Assembly: GCA_922989275.2 (NCBI GenBank)
Contig: OV277862.1
Span: 69,391,832 to 69,455,831 of the forward strand
Origin: Gari tellinella
Lineage: Eukaryota > Mollusca > Bivalvia > Cardiida > Psammobiidae
Length of the DNA stretch: 64,000 bases
Direction of reading: 5' to 3'
A program made the position numbers and the translations under genes. Shown here in pieces: positions 1 through 11,703 of the stretch (the stretch's first letter is position 1; each line of letters opens with the position of its first letter). The notes beneath the pieces were generated by a model that saw nothing but the letters and a program-made list of their open reading frames with translations, was not told the DNA's origin and ran no database searches.

Positions 1-244
1 TTTGGACCAGACCAAGTATGCAGAAATGTGTAGCTCTTGTTAATTCATGAAATACAATGGAGTTAGAAATTTAACAACATACATTTTTAAACATACACCT
101 AAGGCTTTTAATATAAGAAATGGGCTTAATTACCCATCAGGAAATTGCTTTTTATAAGTATGTATATATTTATGTTATTTGCAACATCAAATTTCTTTTA
201 TGAATAAGATAATTTCAACACAACAGTATCTCTGTGCATGTCAG

Positions 245-494
245 GTCTGCCATTTCTCCGGATTTTTCCTAAATCTTCGGATTTTTTCTAGAATATGGTA
301 GCTTAAAGCAGGCTGAAAGTAAAGCAGAATGCGCCATAATGCGCATTCTGCTTTACTTACAGTCTGCTTTAAGTGGTCGGATGTCAACAAAACAAGAAAA
401 AGGCTATGGGGTAAAGGTACGATTCGTAAAATTGCACTTGAAAAATTCAAATTTTGAAATCTTAGGATTTTTTATGTCAACTTATGGCAGCCCA
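245..494. mobile_element. A2-type element
   Basis: Ends read CTGCCATTTCTCCGGATTTT and, inverted, GGCTGCCATAAGTTGACATA. The hairpin core (about 302-372) is the same AAAGCAGGCTGAAAGTAAAG module as family A, but the termini are not TTAA-CCC. Compare 55177-55432 and 8394-8592. Confidence 0.6.
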
Positions 495-529
495 GGCATG
501 TCAATACTGGTTCATGTATTCTAACACGT

Positions 530-838
530 TTGCGCGTGTCTGCACATAAACTACGTATTGAGTTTGGAAGGTATGGGCGAAATCGCTTGGAACGACATGA
601 AAGAATATGTCAACTATGTGACAGTAATGATTTGGAAGATGAGTTTCATTTTATTTTGAAGTGTTCGGCATATACAAATCTTCGCTTTACATTCATTAAA
701 CGTTATTTTTATAGCAACCCTAGTATGCAAAAATTTACAGAATTGCTCAAGTCAAAAAACAATGCTGAACTGATAAAATTAAGTAAATACATAGTAAAGG
801 CCAACAATATGAGAAAAGATTTACTCATAGGCTTATAG
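530..838 (+). pseudogene. 3' end of a non-LTR retrotransposon reverse-transcriptase ORF
   Basis: A 102-residue reading frame with the C-terminal signature common in invertebrate LINE polymerases: RIEFGRYGRNR, then CQLC, then EDEFHFILKC (a CCHC-like Cys-x2-Cys...His-x4-Cys cluster). It stops at 838. No upstream RT or endonuclease domain is in the window, so this is a 5'-truncated copy. The left boundary abuts the A2-like element at 245-494. Confidence 0.72.
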
Positions 839-1275
839 ATCAAGTGTTTGTATGTTTGTTAATGTATGTATGCCATGCCAGTGTTATATTACATGATGTG
901 AATCAAATCTTTTTAACAACCAGAAAAATCAATTAATCGTCTAATTTATCTGCAAAATTGCATAGTTCATTCTCCTGAATAAGGAAGGTTAGAAATGTTA
1001 ACAGCTTAACTTTGTTAAATATGTTATAGAGAAAGTACATAAATTACAGTAAGATGCACAGTGCTTTCTACAGCTCAGTGCTTTCTACAATGCTTCTTTG
1101 TACTCTAAATGGCTTTCTACTTTAATTGTATTACTACAAGTTTAGACCTATACTACTAATTACCATAAACTACAGTGACCATGTATGTATGTTTGTATTG
1201 TATGATTGTTTGATGTTTAACGAGGTACCTGATAGTGTACAAGTTGAATAAAATTCTGTTCTGTTCTGTTCTGTT
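839..1275 (+). mobile_element. LINE 3' UTR and tandem tail
   Basis: Follows the RT fragment and ends in an AATAAA-like motif and four repeats of TCTGT (about 1248-1276). A short tandem tail is typical of some non-LTR 3' ends. The left limit is the stop codon; the right limit is taken at the end of the tail. Confidence 0.55.
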
Positions 1276-1279
1276 CATG

Positions 1280-1816
1280 TCTTTTCGTGTGAATTATACA
1301 CATTTACTATATAAAAGGTATATGGTTGGTAATTTTTTTTATCGTAGCTACATGTATGTGTATATTATGTATTAATGTATATCCATGATCGGAGAGTGTT
1401 GTTTTCATTGGACTCTTGAGCTGCTATATTTGCTAAAAGACAATGCATTGTTGATGTTGGTTGTCGGTCGATGAAGAGGTTGTGCTGGTTTTTAGCCATT
1501 TGGCCTTCTCTAATCACATACATGTACCGGTATACAACTTTTTCTATTGTTGGAATTACTGTAAGAGTTGTAAATAAATTTGCTTTAACAACTTGATTGT
1601 TATTTTGAAGCTTTTCTGTGCTTGTTAGATATTACAACATGTTTTGTGGGTTTGTTTTTTTTATAAAAATAGTGCTGAATCAGATCAAAATATTTCTAAA
1701 AGATAATAACTGACCAGAACTTGCGCTTCTTGTTCATACTAAAGTAAAATATCTCAAACCAATAATACGTTCTTATGTATGGATATGAACATTCTCCGCA
1801 GTGTGTTCTTGTTGCA
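1280..1816. other. No recognised feature
   Basis: AT-rich sequence. I see no reading frame with family resemblance and no clear terminal repeats. Confidence 0.5.
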
Positions 1817-2067
1817 TTAACTCATTGAGCCCTAGTGACGCATATATGCGTCATTTACCAAAAGTGTACCTGTCAAGAGTTTACCTGTCCTGTGCTAACA
1901 GTGAAGACCCTGATGAGAGGGCTCCTATAGGAGCCCTCTGATCAGGGTCTTCACTGTTTGTCATTTTGTAAAATATAATAAGAAACAACCCTAAATAGTC
2001 GAAAATGGACCAGCCTTTATTGCAAACTGCAATTGTCCATAGGAAGTTTCAGGGGATATTGAGTTAA
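1817..2067. mobile_element. B-family TTAA element
   Basis: Flanked by TTAA on both sides. Central hairpin about 1899-1961 (AACAGTGAAGACCCTGAT / inverted). The loop reads CTCCTATAGGAG. Interior also has ATGGACCAG and CAATTGTCCAT blocks shared by all B copies. Confidence 0.75.
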
Positions 2068-2776
2068 CTTTCTGTTCTACTGCCAGTCATGTTTATACAT
2101 ATAATTTGTCCCCATGGGCTTAAAGGCGCATTTGGAATTACATTTATTTGAGTAAAACTTTAAACGTATTGAATGTCTTTAAGATGCGTCATTGTTCATG
2201 TGGCGGTTTTTACTTAAGGGAATGGCAAATCATAATGCTTTCAGAACATACTTGATGCATTTTATATGTATTTACTTAGAAAATGAATCATACACTGATC
2301 GAGAAACTGTACCTTCAGCCGAGATGCTTGTGCATTGGAAATTTAAAACATATCTAACACGTCTAAAACGTGTGTAAATGTTGTACAAATCAAAGACGGC
2401 TTGAAAAACTTCTAAACAACACTTTCGACATGATTTGAATACAACTTATTTTGTGTTACATGTATGAGGAAGATTTCAATAAGTTTTAAACGTTCAGGCT
2501 AACCATTTACATTGTTTGTATGTGCAAATTATTCGGCATGCTGATTTGTACTCATTGACGAAATAAATATTTCAACTAACTACGAAACAATTTATAGAAA
2601 TAATTCTCGGACAACATAGATGAAAAAGAGTTTTATTTGGGCAGCAAACCAGTGCACATTAACCCATTACTCCATAAATACACATTTTCACTCCTTTAAA
2701 TCTATTTTTTCACACTGAAGAAATAGTTTCATTATAAACATTCATGAATATGCACCATGTAAATATTTTCGATATC
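2068..2776. other. No recognised gene
   Basis: AT-rich. The stretch 2640-2770 has decayed A-family interior text (dtccttt/aaatctatttttt...tgaagaaatagttt, attcatgaatatg) without the hairpin, so it looks like a solo A-family flank. Nothing else supported. Confidence 0.45.
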
Positions 2777-3027
2777 TTAACCCTTTGAGCCCTAGTCCCG
2801 CATATAGGCGTTCTTTTCAAATAGTGTACATGTGTATTGTACACTTGTCCTATGCAAACAGTGAAGACCCAGATCAGAGGGCTCCGAAAGGAGCCCTCTG
2901 ATCAGGGTCTTCACTGTTTGCCATAATGCCAAACATTGACAAAAACAACACTTAAACGTCAGAAATGGACTAGACAAAAATGGAAACTGGAATTGTCTAT
3001 TTAAAGTTTCAGGGAGGAAAGAGTTAA
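2777..3027. mobile_element. B-family TTAA element
   Basis: TTAACCCTTTGAGCCCTAG left end, AGGGAGGAAAGAGTTAA right end, hairpin with loop CTCCGAAAGGAG. Immediately followed by a scrap of A-type hairpin (3028-3085), suggesting insertion into an older A copy. Confidence 0.78.
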
Positions 3028-3157
3028 CAGAGCGTAGCTAAAAGCAGGCTGAAAGTCAAGCATAATGCGTTCGCGTTTAGTTTTGTCCAAGCGGGAAACA
3101 ATAGCGTCTTCCCCACGTTATGAAAGGTTGGTCACCCTTGTATATTTATATATGTGT

Positions 3158-3377
3158 TTAACCCGTTACCCCATAGCCTGTGTCTAGTTTCAAAGACAGT
3201 TGACCATTTAAAGCAGGTTAAACGTAAATTCTGCATTACTTTCAACCTGCTTCGATCTACAATCTGCTAGGATATAGAATATATTTCTTCCGGTGCATAT
3301 TCATGACTGTATAAATTGGAATTAATTTCTTTAGTAGGGGAATAAATTGGTGACGTAGTTATAGAGTTGTGGGTTAA
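3158..3377. mobile_element. A-family TTAA element
   Basis: TTAACCCGTTACCCCATAGCC left end to GGGTTAA right end. The hairpin core is eroded in its loop (AAATTCTGCATTACTTTC). Confidence 0.7.
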
Positions 3378-3995
3378 TTCAGTCTAAGCATTACAGGACT
3401 ATACAGTGTGTACAACAAAATACTTAGAAGAATGACCATACTAGATTGATGCAAAACATAAATGGCGCCATAGCCAGTAAGAATTTACTATAAATTTATT
3501 TCACACATGATTGTCATTTCATTTGAAATACTTTATTATGGAGATCACACAAATGACTGAATGAATATATCCCAATCAAGGAAAATGCCTAAAACACTTA
3601 AACAGATTAAAACGGAGAGAAGGATACATACATGGACAGAGGGACAGATAGACAGATACAGACAGGCGTACCATAGGATAGAGAGAGGAGAGAAGAGAGA
3701 GTTTGGGAAAAGAGCAAGGTTTCAACCCCCGTTCAATAACCAAACAGTATTTTACACACACACACAACTCATTACATTCGCTAGTCGTGCATTTTCCTTC
3801 TATAACTAATTGATAAGTGTTCAATTCGAACGGTTATGGACACTTTTCTGAATGGCTACCGGATTATAAGAACTAAGGAAATCCTTAGATGAGAGCTTTG
3901 GTCTCGTGAACAGAGAAAAAAAATTCTGTTCAAGCTATCTCCAGCTTCAACGTTATCATCTACTCGTTTTAATTTACAAATTGGTATTTAAAAAT
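3378..3995. other. No recognised gene; short purine-rich repeats
   Basis: Contains a GACAGA/GAGAGA-rich tract (3630-3700) and a short CA repeat (3754-3766). Reading frames across it on both strands have no family resemblance. Confidence 0.5.
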
Positions 3996-4122
3996 GAAAC
4001 ATCTGATTGTATATGTATCAAACTGTTTGTATCCTGATCAGACGCCGAGTAACTCGGCGTCTGATCAGGATTCAAACAGTTTGAATAGGCCAGTGCAGTC
4101 GCGCTTAGCCAATGAAAGGGTT
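3996..4122. mobile_element. D-type hairpin fragment
   Basis: Hairpin CTGTTTGTATCCTGATCAGA ... inverted partner ending 4083, with loop CGAGTAACTCGG. The right end AATGAAAGGGTTAA resembles the D-family TTAA terminus; the left end is not found. Confidence 0.5.
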
Positions 4123-5148
4123 AATGTATAATTTCCTTTATGGTGAGCGTTTGTCACCAATGCTGCCATAGTCCGCCTCATCACCAGTACAGCAATGGGA
4201 AATAGCATCTTGACTGTAAAACAGAGTACTTTCCTGTCGAACTTCTGCTTCGGAACTGAGCATATGACCAATATTGATGCCATAAAGTAGCGGATACGTT
4301 GTCAAATAGGAGGAAGAGAGACTTGAGAAAAAAATAGACGGTTGAAACAAAAAAGCGAATTACCGTTTTGCTGTCGCCTGTATCCATTTTAGTATTTCCT
4401 CATGTTCGACCGGACTCTAGGCTAACTTAAGAAGGAGAAGGTTTGATGAAGTTGTGGTGTGATTTGGCGTTCCACAATCCTTTGTATACCGTATATGCAT
4501 ATATATCTGAATTCCATATCACAGTGTGTCGAGCTGATAAAGGACCCATTCTCTCTAAGTCAAGTGCGGACAGCTTAAGAGTTGAGGCTGAGAGGTTGTG
4601 ACAACCGGAAGTAGCCACTTGACGGACTAGAAACTCTGAAAGAGCATACGTATATGTGATATGATTCATAAGTGAAAGTTGCCGGATTTGAAATACGTTT
4701 TTGTTTCTCCCGATGGGTTGATAGCTCTGCAGAAAACCCATTTGTTGAATAATTTAGCTGCAGCATTATTAGCGAAAGTTTCGAATTTATTTCTCATAAA
4801 CTGCATTTTGTCGAATATAAAGTCTTGAGTATTCAGAAGGTGGTTTTAGATATAAATTGATAAAGATCGGGCGTAATTTACTCAGATACAATAAACAATT
4901 GGTTGATAAAAGGTTAGGAAAAATAGGGAAGTTATTAACTAAGTCTTACTAAGACTTTGAGTGAAGCCTGCTTGAAGTTAGTTGTCAATGTTGGATGTAT
5001 AATTATAACCATTTGTTGGTACACTATATATATATTTCTTAGAAATTTAACGACCAGCCTTAGTATGGCTTTATTATGATATGTAGATGCATTCCTTGAT
5101 TTTATGCTGGGAATGGAATCATAATTGTTTGAAAGGATCGTTTTCTTA
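4123..5148. other. No recognised feature
   Basis: Several overlapping short frames (4065-4770, minus strand) lack any family resemblance and overlap one another. I see no terminal repeats. Confidence 0.5.
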
Positions 5149-5373
5149 CAGTGGAGAATGTGTTATTCTTTTCCAATAAACGCGCTTACACTAAAAACTA
5201 TTTTTCCATTGTAAACATTTTGGAGGCAGATCAGACGCCGCGTAAACCGGCGTCTGATCTGCCTCCAAGCTGTTTACCAATAGATTAAAATCATTGCTAA
5301 GGAATTTTTTTTACTGCAACGCGTTTGCGTTTCGATTGTGTTATACGGGGAAAAGATAGCGTCTTCGACACTG
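5149..5373. mobile_element. C-family TA element
   Basis: CAGTGGAGAATGTGTTATTC left end and inverted CGTCTTCGACACTG right end, TA on both sides. The hairpin about 5218-5275 contains GGCAGATCAGACGCCG. Confidence 0.75.
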
Positions 5374-5639
5374 TACTACATTTGTAAAAGGCCCTTCCCA
5401 CAAGACTATGGACAGTAGACTCCGGTAAGGTACGGCCATTCCGGCATAAGAATGGCCATGTAACAGGCAGATTAAGTCAGAATGCAAGTAACTTCATTTA
5501 TCCGTGATTAAAAGTATCCTCTATTTAGCAGCATCCACAGACAATAAGTTTTCGGTCTCAACGTAGAAATACATGTACAGGAAATCTTCTCTATTCCGAC
5601 CATTTCATGAGATTTGATTTTCGCTGTTTAAACCACTTG

Positions 5640-5715
5640 ACTGCTTAAAGAAAGATGAAAGTAAAGCGTTAGCTCCTGTAGGAACTCTCTTCTTTACTTT
5701 CATATTGCTTTAGGT
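5640..5715. mobile_element. E-type hairpin fragment
   Basis: GACTGCTTAAAGAAAGATGA to CATATTGCTTTAGG with loop CTCCTGTAGGA. The terminal CAGTAAAACC ends are missing. Confidence 0.45.
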
Positions 5716-5724
5716 TTCAACATA

Positions 5725-5923
5725 CAGTCGAACTTCGATATTTCGAAGTCGGTTTTGTCAAACATACCCGTATTTCGAAGTTAAAACGTGGCTAAGCCAC
5801 GTTTTAACTTTGAAATATGGGTATGTTCGACTCAACCGAGCATGAAATTATGTACATGTAGTTCATTTATCGAACTATCGGTAAGTTCGAGTTAAGCGAG
5901 TTCGAGATATCGAAGTTCGACTG
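5725..5923. mobile_element. G-family pogo/Tigger-like element
   Basis: CAGTCGAACTTCGATATTTC / inverted ATCGAAGTTCGACTG, TA flanks. Inner hairpin ACGTGGCTAAGCCACGT. The ends are typical of Tigger-like elements (family knowledge). Confidence 0.75.
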
Positions 5924-6201
5924 TACTTGCTTTAAATTTGCTACATGTACATGTACTTGTCTTAATACAGTTAATCAATCGCCCTTTCAGTGGTCGTAAC
6001 AGAAACATTTGACTGTATTTGGATTTCCACGAATAGAACAATTTAAAATAATACTCAGAAAAATTATATGAGGACATTTATTGGTTGCTCATAAAGGAGT
6101 TAAACTTAAAAACAATTATATTTTTGAGAGAGTGAATAAGGGCTTCTTAGCTTTAATCGCATTCGAGGAAACGTTATATCTTCCCGTTTAAATTAAAATA
6201 C

Positions 6202-6371
6202 AGTCCAAACTCAATAACTCGAATATGTCCGTTATTTTTAAGTTGTAATTCGGTAACTTCAACTATAGCGTAAGTGAAACACGTCCGTATTTCAAAGTTA
6301 AACGTGGCTAAGTCACGTTTTAGCTTTGAAATACGGGTAATTCATACTTCGAGTTATCCAGGTTCGAGTTT
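6202..6371. mobile_element. G-like element, diverged
   Basis: CAGTCCAAACTCAATAACTC to GGTTCGAGTTT. Inner hairpin AACGTGGCTAAGTCACGTTT, as in G. Confidence 0.55.
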
Positions 6372-6522
6372 AAACGCATATATGCACTTAATCATTGTAT
6401 GCAGGTCACTCATAAAATATTTGATTTCTGTTTTACCGGTCCTACCATAGTTCGTTTACAGCATTCAAAACATCAGATTGATAATGAAACATAAATCTTG
6501 TAAGACTTACTTTCAACCTGCT

Positions 6523-6774
6523 TTAACCCATTGAGACCTACATGTATATACTCGGCATTCACAAGCTGCGTACCCGTGAAGATTATACTTGTGCTATGCA
6601 AACGGTGTAGATCAAGATCAGCTATCAATGAGTCCTCTGATCAGGGTCTGCACTGTTTGTCGTTTTGCAATAGACAGTAAAAGCTACCAAAACGTTCTGA
6701 ATAGTAAAATATTGGACTAAACTATTTAGGAAACTGGAAGTGTCCATTTGAAGTTCCCGGGGTGAATTAGTTAA
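6523..6774. mobile_element. B-family TTAA element inside an A remnant
   Basis: TTAACCCATTGAGACCTAC to GTGAATTAGTTAA. It is preceded by the A-hairpin scrap ACTTTCAACCTGCTTTAA (about 6509-6526), so it probably inserted at a TTAA of an A copy. It shares its right TTAA with the next A element. Confidence 0.68.
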
Positions 6775-7026
6775 CCCTTTCTCCCATAGAAGCGATTTTT
6801 AGCGTATTTAATTTATTCCTCCGCTGAAGAAAATAGTTCCAGTTTATACCCTCATGAACAATAACCATAACAAATAGTTTATATAGCCTAGCAGATGGTA
6901 GTTTTAAGCAAGCTGAAAGTAAAGCAGAATGTGCCTTAAGACACATTCTGCTTTACTCTCAACCTGCTTTAAATAAGTGATCATCTGTATTTAATGTTAT
7001 ATACGGGTTATTGGGTAAAGGGTTAA
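6771..7026. mobile_element. A-family TTAA element
   Basis: TTAACCCTTTCTCCCATAG to GGTAAAGGGTTAA, hairpin about 6903-6972, loop TGCCTTAAGACA. Close to the inverse of the copy at 53970-54229, sharing uncommon interior text (GAAGCGA.TTTTAGCGTATTT). Confidence 0.78.
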
Positions 7027-7163
7027 GCTGACACCTATCATCGAGCAGGAAAGGCTTCCAATGACTCTTCATAGGGGCATGGTATACAATCATGGAGAGG
7101 CATCTCTATGTGGAACACGTATAAATACATGTACGCTAAAAGGAGCTTCAGTAATGCAACTGT

Positions 7164-7392
7164 TTAACCCTTTGTCCCATAGCTTGTTTCTAGTTTTGAA
7201 GATTGGTGACCACATAAAGCAGGTTGAATGGATACTTCTTTACGTTCAGCCTGCTTTAAGTTATCATCTGATATTATATAGAAATATTTCTCATGGTAAA
7301 TATTCAAAATTGTATAAAGTGGGGCTAATTACAAATGCCTTATGTGAAGAAAAAACTAACGGCGCAAAAGGCATATTTATGAAGTAACGTGT
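7164..7392. mobile_element. A-family element, eroded right end
   Basis: TTAACCCTTTGTCCCATAGC left end; hairpin shortened (GGTTGAATGGATACTTCTTT); right end decays near GTAACGTGTTAC. Confidence 0.6.
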
Positions 7393-7400
7393 TACAGTTA

Positions 7401-7644
7401 CAGTGGAGAATCTGTTATTCTTTCCCAATAAACGCGTTTACGCTAAAACTGTTATTTGCAGTGCAAATAGTTTGGAGCCAGATCAGACGCCGGGTAACCC
7501 GGCGTCTGATCAGGCTCCAAACTCTTTGCCACCAAGATAAACATGAATTATCAGAATTGTCCAAAAGTTGCATTTTTTACGTTTTAGTGCTTTGCGTTTG
7601 CGTACGTTTGCGTTTAACGGGAAAGAATAACAGATCCTCCACTG
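7401..7644. mobile_element. C-family TA element
   Basis: CAGTGGAGAATCTGTTATTC / inverted AGATCCTCCACTG, TA flanks. Hairpin GGAGCCAGATCAGACGCCGG with loop GTAAC. Confidence 0.8.
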
Positions 7645-7674
7645 TATATAAAACTTAATCACAATTAAAGTATA

Positions 7675-8368
7675 CAATGGAGAAGACGTACTTTAAACAC
7701 AAACGCAATTGCACTATATTGGTGTCGGCCTGGTCAGGAATCACTTCCGGGTCGTTGTGTCTTGCAAGTAGTACCTTGAAAAATACAATTTCCAAGATTT
7801 GCAATGTTTAGTGTTGCCTGTGGGTGAGTTTGAATGGTTTTCTTGATGGAAACTGGTTATTTGTGGTCATTTCAACCAAAATGGCATTGTTTTAGGGATC
7901 TCATTTCAGGACTTTTTCCCCCAGGCGGATGCATATGGAAACACAGTGAATGGGATGAAAGTGAAAGTTGTTTACCTTTATTTTCACAGTGAACTTAGAA
8001 AATCATTGATAGCAAAAATGTTATTGCCGATGTTATAGGTTGACTGGCCTCAATCAAGAGGGCAATGTCCATAGAATTGAAGGGTGTGTCTTTTATAGCC
8101 TAGATCTTGTTTTGGAGGGAGCTGTTGCCTCGGAAAGTTAAGCATTTTACTATAGATTATATAGGGCGAAATTAGACCAGGCCGACACTAATGTAGAAAA
8201 AAACACAACCTTTTAAATTTTCTAAAATCTTAGTGGCAAACAATTTGGAGCCTGATCAGACGTCGGGTGACCCGGCGTCTGATCTAACCCCAAACTATTT
8301 GCAGTAGGTATAGATGATAGTTTTAGCGTAAACGCGTTTATTGTGAAAGAATATTGTCTTCTCCACTG
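7675..8368. mobile_element. C-family element split by another insertion
   Basis: Left end CAATGGAGAAGACGT, right end GTCTTCTCCACTG, C-type hairpin at about 8231-8304. Removal of 7722-8188 leaves a normal-length C element. Confidence 0.72.
7722..8188. mobile_element. Insertion with GTGTCGGCCTGGTC ends
   Basis: 467 bp with inverted ends GTGTCGGCCTGGTC / GACCAGGCCGACAC, flanked by TATTG and TAATG (4 of 5 match; candidate 5-bp duplication). No hairpin core and no coding frame seen. Superfamily unknown. Confidence 0.65.
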
Positions 8369-8393
8369 TACGCCTAGACCAGTCACCATGGAA

Positions 8394-8592
8394 ACGCAGT
8401 GCTTCCATTTATCCGGATTTTTCCAAAATCTTAGATTTTTATCCTAGCAGACGGTAGCTTAAAGCAGGTTGAAAGTAAAGCAGAATGTGCCCTAAGGCAC
8501 ATTCTGCTTTACTTTCAAACTGCTTTAAGTAATCGCGCTTGAAAAATAGAAAAATTGTGAGGATTTATGCAAGATCAACTTATGGTAACCCT
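8394..8592. mobile_element. A2-type element
   Basis: Left CTTCCATTTATCCGGATTTT, right inverted TATGGTAACC; A-type hairpin (about 8460-8528). Third A2 copy in the window, with decayed ends. Confidence 0.55.
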
Positions 8593-8747
8593 GAAAACAG
8601 TGAATATGCAGAGTTTGCAATAGCAGTTTACAGAGGAAAAGTTTTTTTCCGATTTGAAATGAAACCTTACAAATTTTAATGTAAAATATGACATAGTATT
8701 AAAATTGTCCATTATTGAGTAAGATCTGAATGGCAAACATTTCAAGT

Positions 8748-8967
8748 TAACCCTTTCCCTTATAGAAGCGACTTTTAGCACATGCATTTTATTCATCCGC
8801 TGAAGAAAACAGTTCCAATATATACCGTAATGAATATGTGTCATATTTAATATTTTCCTCATTCTAGCAGGTAATAGCTTAAAGCAGGCTGAAAGTAAAG
8901 CAGAATTCTGCTTTATTTTCGACCTGCTTTAAGTAGTCACCTATTTTCAAAACTAGAAACAGGCCAA
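8748..8967. mobile_element. A-family element, truncated
   Basis: Left TTAACCCTTTCCCTTATAG, interior GAAAACAGTTCCAA, short hairpin with loop GCAGAATTCTGC; the right end is lost next to a C/D hairpin scrap (8965-9015). Confidence 0.6.
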
Positions 8968-9015
8968 ACCTGGTCAAACGTTGGGTTACTCTACGTCTGA
9001 TCTTACTCCAAACTG

Positions 9016-9380
9016 TTTAAACATAATTATGTTCGTACACATGCGTTTGTTGGTAAAGTATAATGTATACCAGCGAAAATGTAGGTCTATCGTCTTTATC
9101 ATAGTCCAAAAATGTTTTACACCATAGTATATATATGGATATACCTTGCTTATAGTATTTTAACCATGCCATTCTTTTAAAATATACAAGAGACTTGTTA
9201 CATTGTGTACACTTCTATTTGCATTTACCTCTCTAAAAATCTAAATGCAATTAACAGACGTTAGCGGACACTTTTTGAATAGCTCTGCTGGGGGTATCGT
9301 CATTTAAATGATTTTGCCAGCGGGGAATAAATGATAAATCGTCATGTATCCTGGGAAGAAACTGTATAACGAATTTATAA
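9016..9380. other. No recognised feature
   Basis: AT-rich; nothing supported. Confidence 0.5.
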
Positions 9381-9385
9381 TATAT

Positions 9386-10580
9386 GTTACAGAGATAACG
9401 TGTAATCAGGGATTACGCGTAATTCCTGAATTTGTAGGCATTACGCGTAATCACTGGGCGTTTCAGGGAATTGGTGAAATGTCCTTTTTTCATCAAATAA
9501 ATAGATTTGTACTATCATGACATTTCTTTTGGTTTAAAGCACCATGCTTTCTTGAAATATCATGTTCTAATGAACGTTCATACAAATTTTCTCGCACAAG
9601 TGAATAACAATAAGTGAAAAGTAAGCATATACGCCAGGACAATATAGGAATAAACAACATATTTTTGACGTTCATGACGGTATGACTACATTAGCTTCGC
9701 AGGGGGTAAATTTCGTAAACGCCCGAAGGGCGTTTTCGATAAATTTACACCCCGAAGCTAATGTAGTCATACCGTCATGAGCGGCAAAGAGATGTTGTTT
9801 ATTCCTTATATTTATATTATATTTTCTGTCTTGTCAATTTAATGTGTTTATTGGCCAGATTTGTTTTTCTGTATAAGAATTTATCATATACCGGTCAAAG
9901 AGGTTTGATAGATGTTATGTCGATGTAATAGCCATTCCAGTTTCTAAACATGGTGAGAAAGTAGTCCCAACTACATGTACTCTAACTGTATTAAAAATTC
10001 AGGATTTTTTCCAGTAAACTTTCTGTCTGTGAATGGAAAAGACTTACAAGGCAAACAAATAACAGTGCAACTTGAATATCTATTGCCAAAGCACATTCTA
10101 AAAACACAGGTCGCGGTTGTTTTCTTAACCGATTTACACACATAGCAACGCGATGGCAACGACCTATGGGTCTGTATCACTCCGCTAGTGTCATATGACC
10201 GTCGACCAATGGGAGCTTAGTGTTAAGTGCCCGATGTAGTCTATTTGAAGAAGTCCACGAATAGCACGGGCGAAATCCGAACTGGCTAAAACCAGTTTCG
10301 AAGTGTAGGTTCATCGAGAATTGACCTGCATATTTTTAATACGATTACATAGAGACTTTACAGGGTGAATGTAAATATTTAAAATTGAACTATATGAACT
10401 TAACAAGATAAGATTCATTACTTTAACCAAAAGTAACTGCCAAATATTTTTTTAAAAAATCAAAAAGACCTCAAATGTACGCCTTTTCCCTGGGAGATTT
10501 AGGTGTTTTCGTAAAATCCCTGATTTTTTAGCGATTTACCGTATTCCCTGATTACACGTTATCCCTGTAAAATATATACT
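9386..10580. mobile_element. K element, copy 1
   Basis: Left GTTACAGAGATAACGTGTAA, right inverted TTACACGTTATCCCTGTAA. Both subterminal regions recur in inverted orientation in copy 2 (11178-11703). The left half is interrupted by the palindrome 9648-9817. The flanks are TA-rich, so the target duplication is unclear. Confidence 0.65.
9648..9817. mobile_element. Foldback palindrome inside K
   Basis: Arms GGAATAAACAACAT... and ...ATGTTGTTTATTCC. The inner part (9673-9779) is a nearly perfect palindrome with CATGACGGTATGACTACATT and its inverse around a GCCCGAAGGGC centre. Copy 2 of K runs through the equivalent point without it, so it is an insertion. Confidence 0.65.
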
Positions 10581-11177
10581 GCTAAGTTTTCACTACTTCA
10601 ACGAATTGTTTCCAGCCTTTCGGCATGTGTCGTGTATAGCGCTCAGTAAACAGTAACAACACCACATACATTTAAAATTGTGATGATTAAGTTTGACGGT
10701 CAGTCCCAGCTCGTTGGCCGATTCGAAAAACGTCGATCATTTCGTAAATCGTGGGCCTTTTTCACCTGAATAATGGAAATAATTCAAACTGACTACTTCA
10801 ACACAGACGATGTTGTACTTAAATGATCACGGTCATGTTTCTGATAGTGCTATTTAATTAAAAAAAAAATGGTCATGCTCGTAGACGTCGGCGTCAAACT
10901 TTCCGAGAAAAAAAATGCGGCTGTTCGAAGATCCAAACCCCGATGGGTTTTTAGCCGAATTGGACTAAAAATGGAGGATACACGATTTAATGGACACAAT
11001 CCTGTCGAGCAGTCGGCCATTTATTTTTGCAAAGTATGACTGAGACATCCTTCGGCCAATGAAATAGCTGCCTTTATATGTACCCTATCAGCCCTCAGGG
11101 TACATGGGTTCACGTCTATGGCTCGTTAGCCAATCAGTAGTAAGGAAATTCCTCAGCAGTATAATAAACAGTATTAT
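10581..11177. other. Spacer between K copies
   Basis: No coding frame recognised. Short flanking blocks (ATACTGCT / AGCAGTAT) are inverted, so the symmetry extends slightly past the K ends. Confidence 0.4.
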
Positions 11178-11703
11178 ATATGTTACAGGGATAACGTGTA
11201 ATCAGGGATTACGTGAAATCACTGAAAAATCAGAGATTTCACGAAAACCATAAATCTCCCAGGGAAAAGCGTATTTTTTAAGCTTTTCGTTGAATTTTAT
11301 ACATATTTGGCAGTTACTTTTGGTTAAAGTAATTAATCTTACATTGTTTAGTTCATTAGGTTCAAAGGCAAGTACCACGCTATGAAATATTTTGTTAACC
11401 TTATTAACAAAACAGATGTCTTGGTTTTTTAATTGTCCTGGCTTATATGCACACTGTTCACTTATTTTTAGTCACTTGTTGAGAATCGTTGTATAAACGT
11501 TCATTATACATGTACTATCATATTTCACAAAAAGGATGATGTTTTAACCCTTTAAGAAATGTCATGATAATACAAATATATTTGTTTGATGAATTCCCTA
11601 AAACGTCCACTGATTACTCGTAATCCCTAAAAAATCAGGGATTACGCGTAATCCCAAATGGGATTACTCGTAATCCCTGATTACACGTTATCCATGTAAC
11701 ATA
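11178..11703. mobile_element. K element, copy 2 (inverted)
   Basis: Left GTTACAGGGATAACGTGTAA, right inverted TTACACGTTATCCATGTAAC. About 526 bp; it lacks most of the middle of copy 1. The right part holds extra copies of the GATTACGCGTAATCCC motif. Confidence 0.65.

Noticed and set aside
339..524. Short frames encoding [16 protein letters not shown] peptides in many places
   Set aside because: These are translations of the A-family hairpin and its flank in whichever frame is open; they recur with the element, not as genes.
4065..4770. Cluster of overlapping minus-strand frames
   Set aside because: They overlap in several frames, lack family features and have no splice context.
9386..9410. 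Resemblance of GGGATAACGTGTAAT to a homing endonuclease (I-SceI) site
   Set aside because: One base shorter with several mismatches; it is the terminal repeat of the K element and recurs for that reason.
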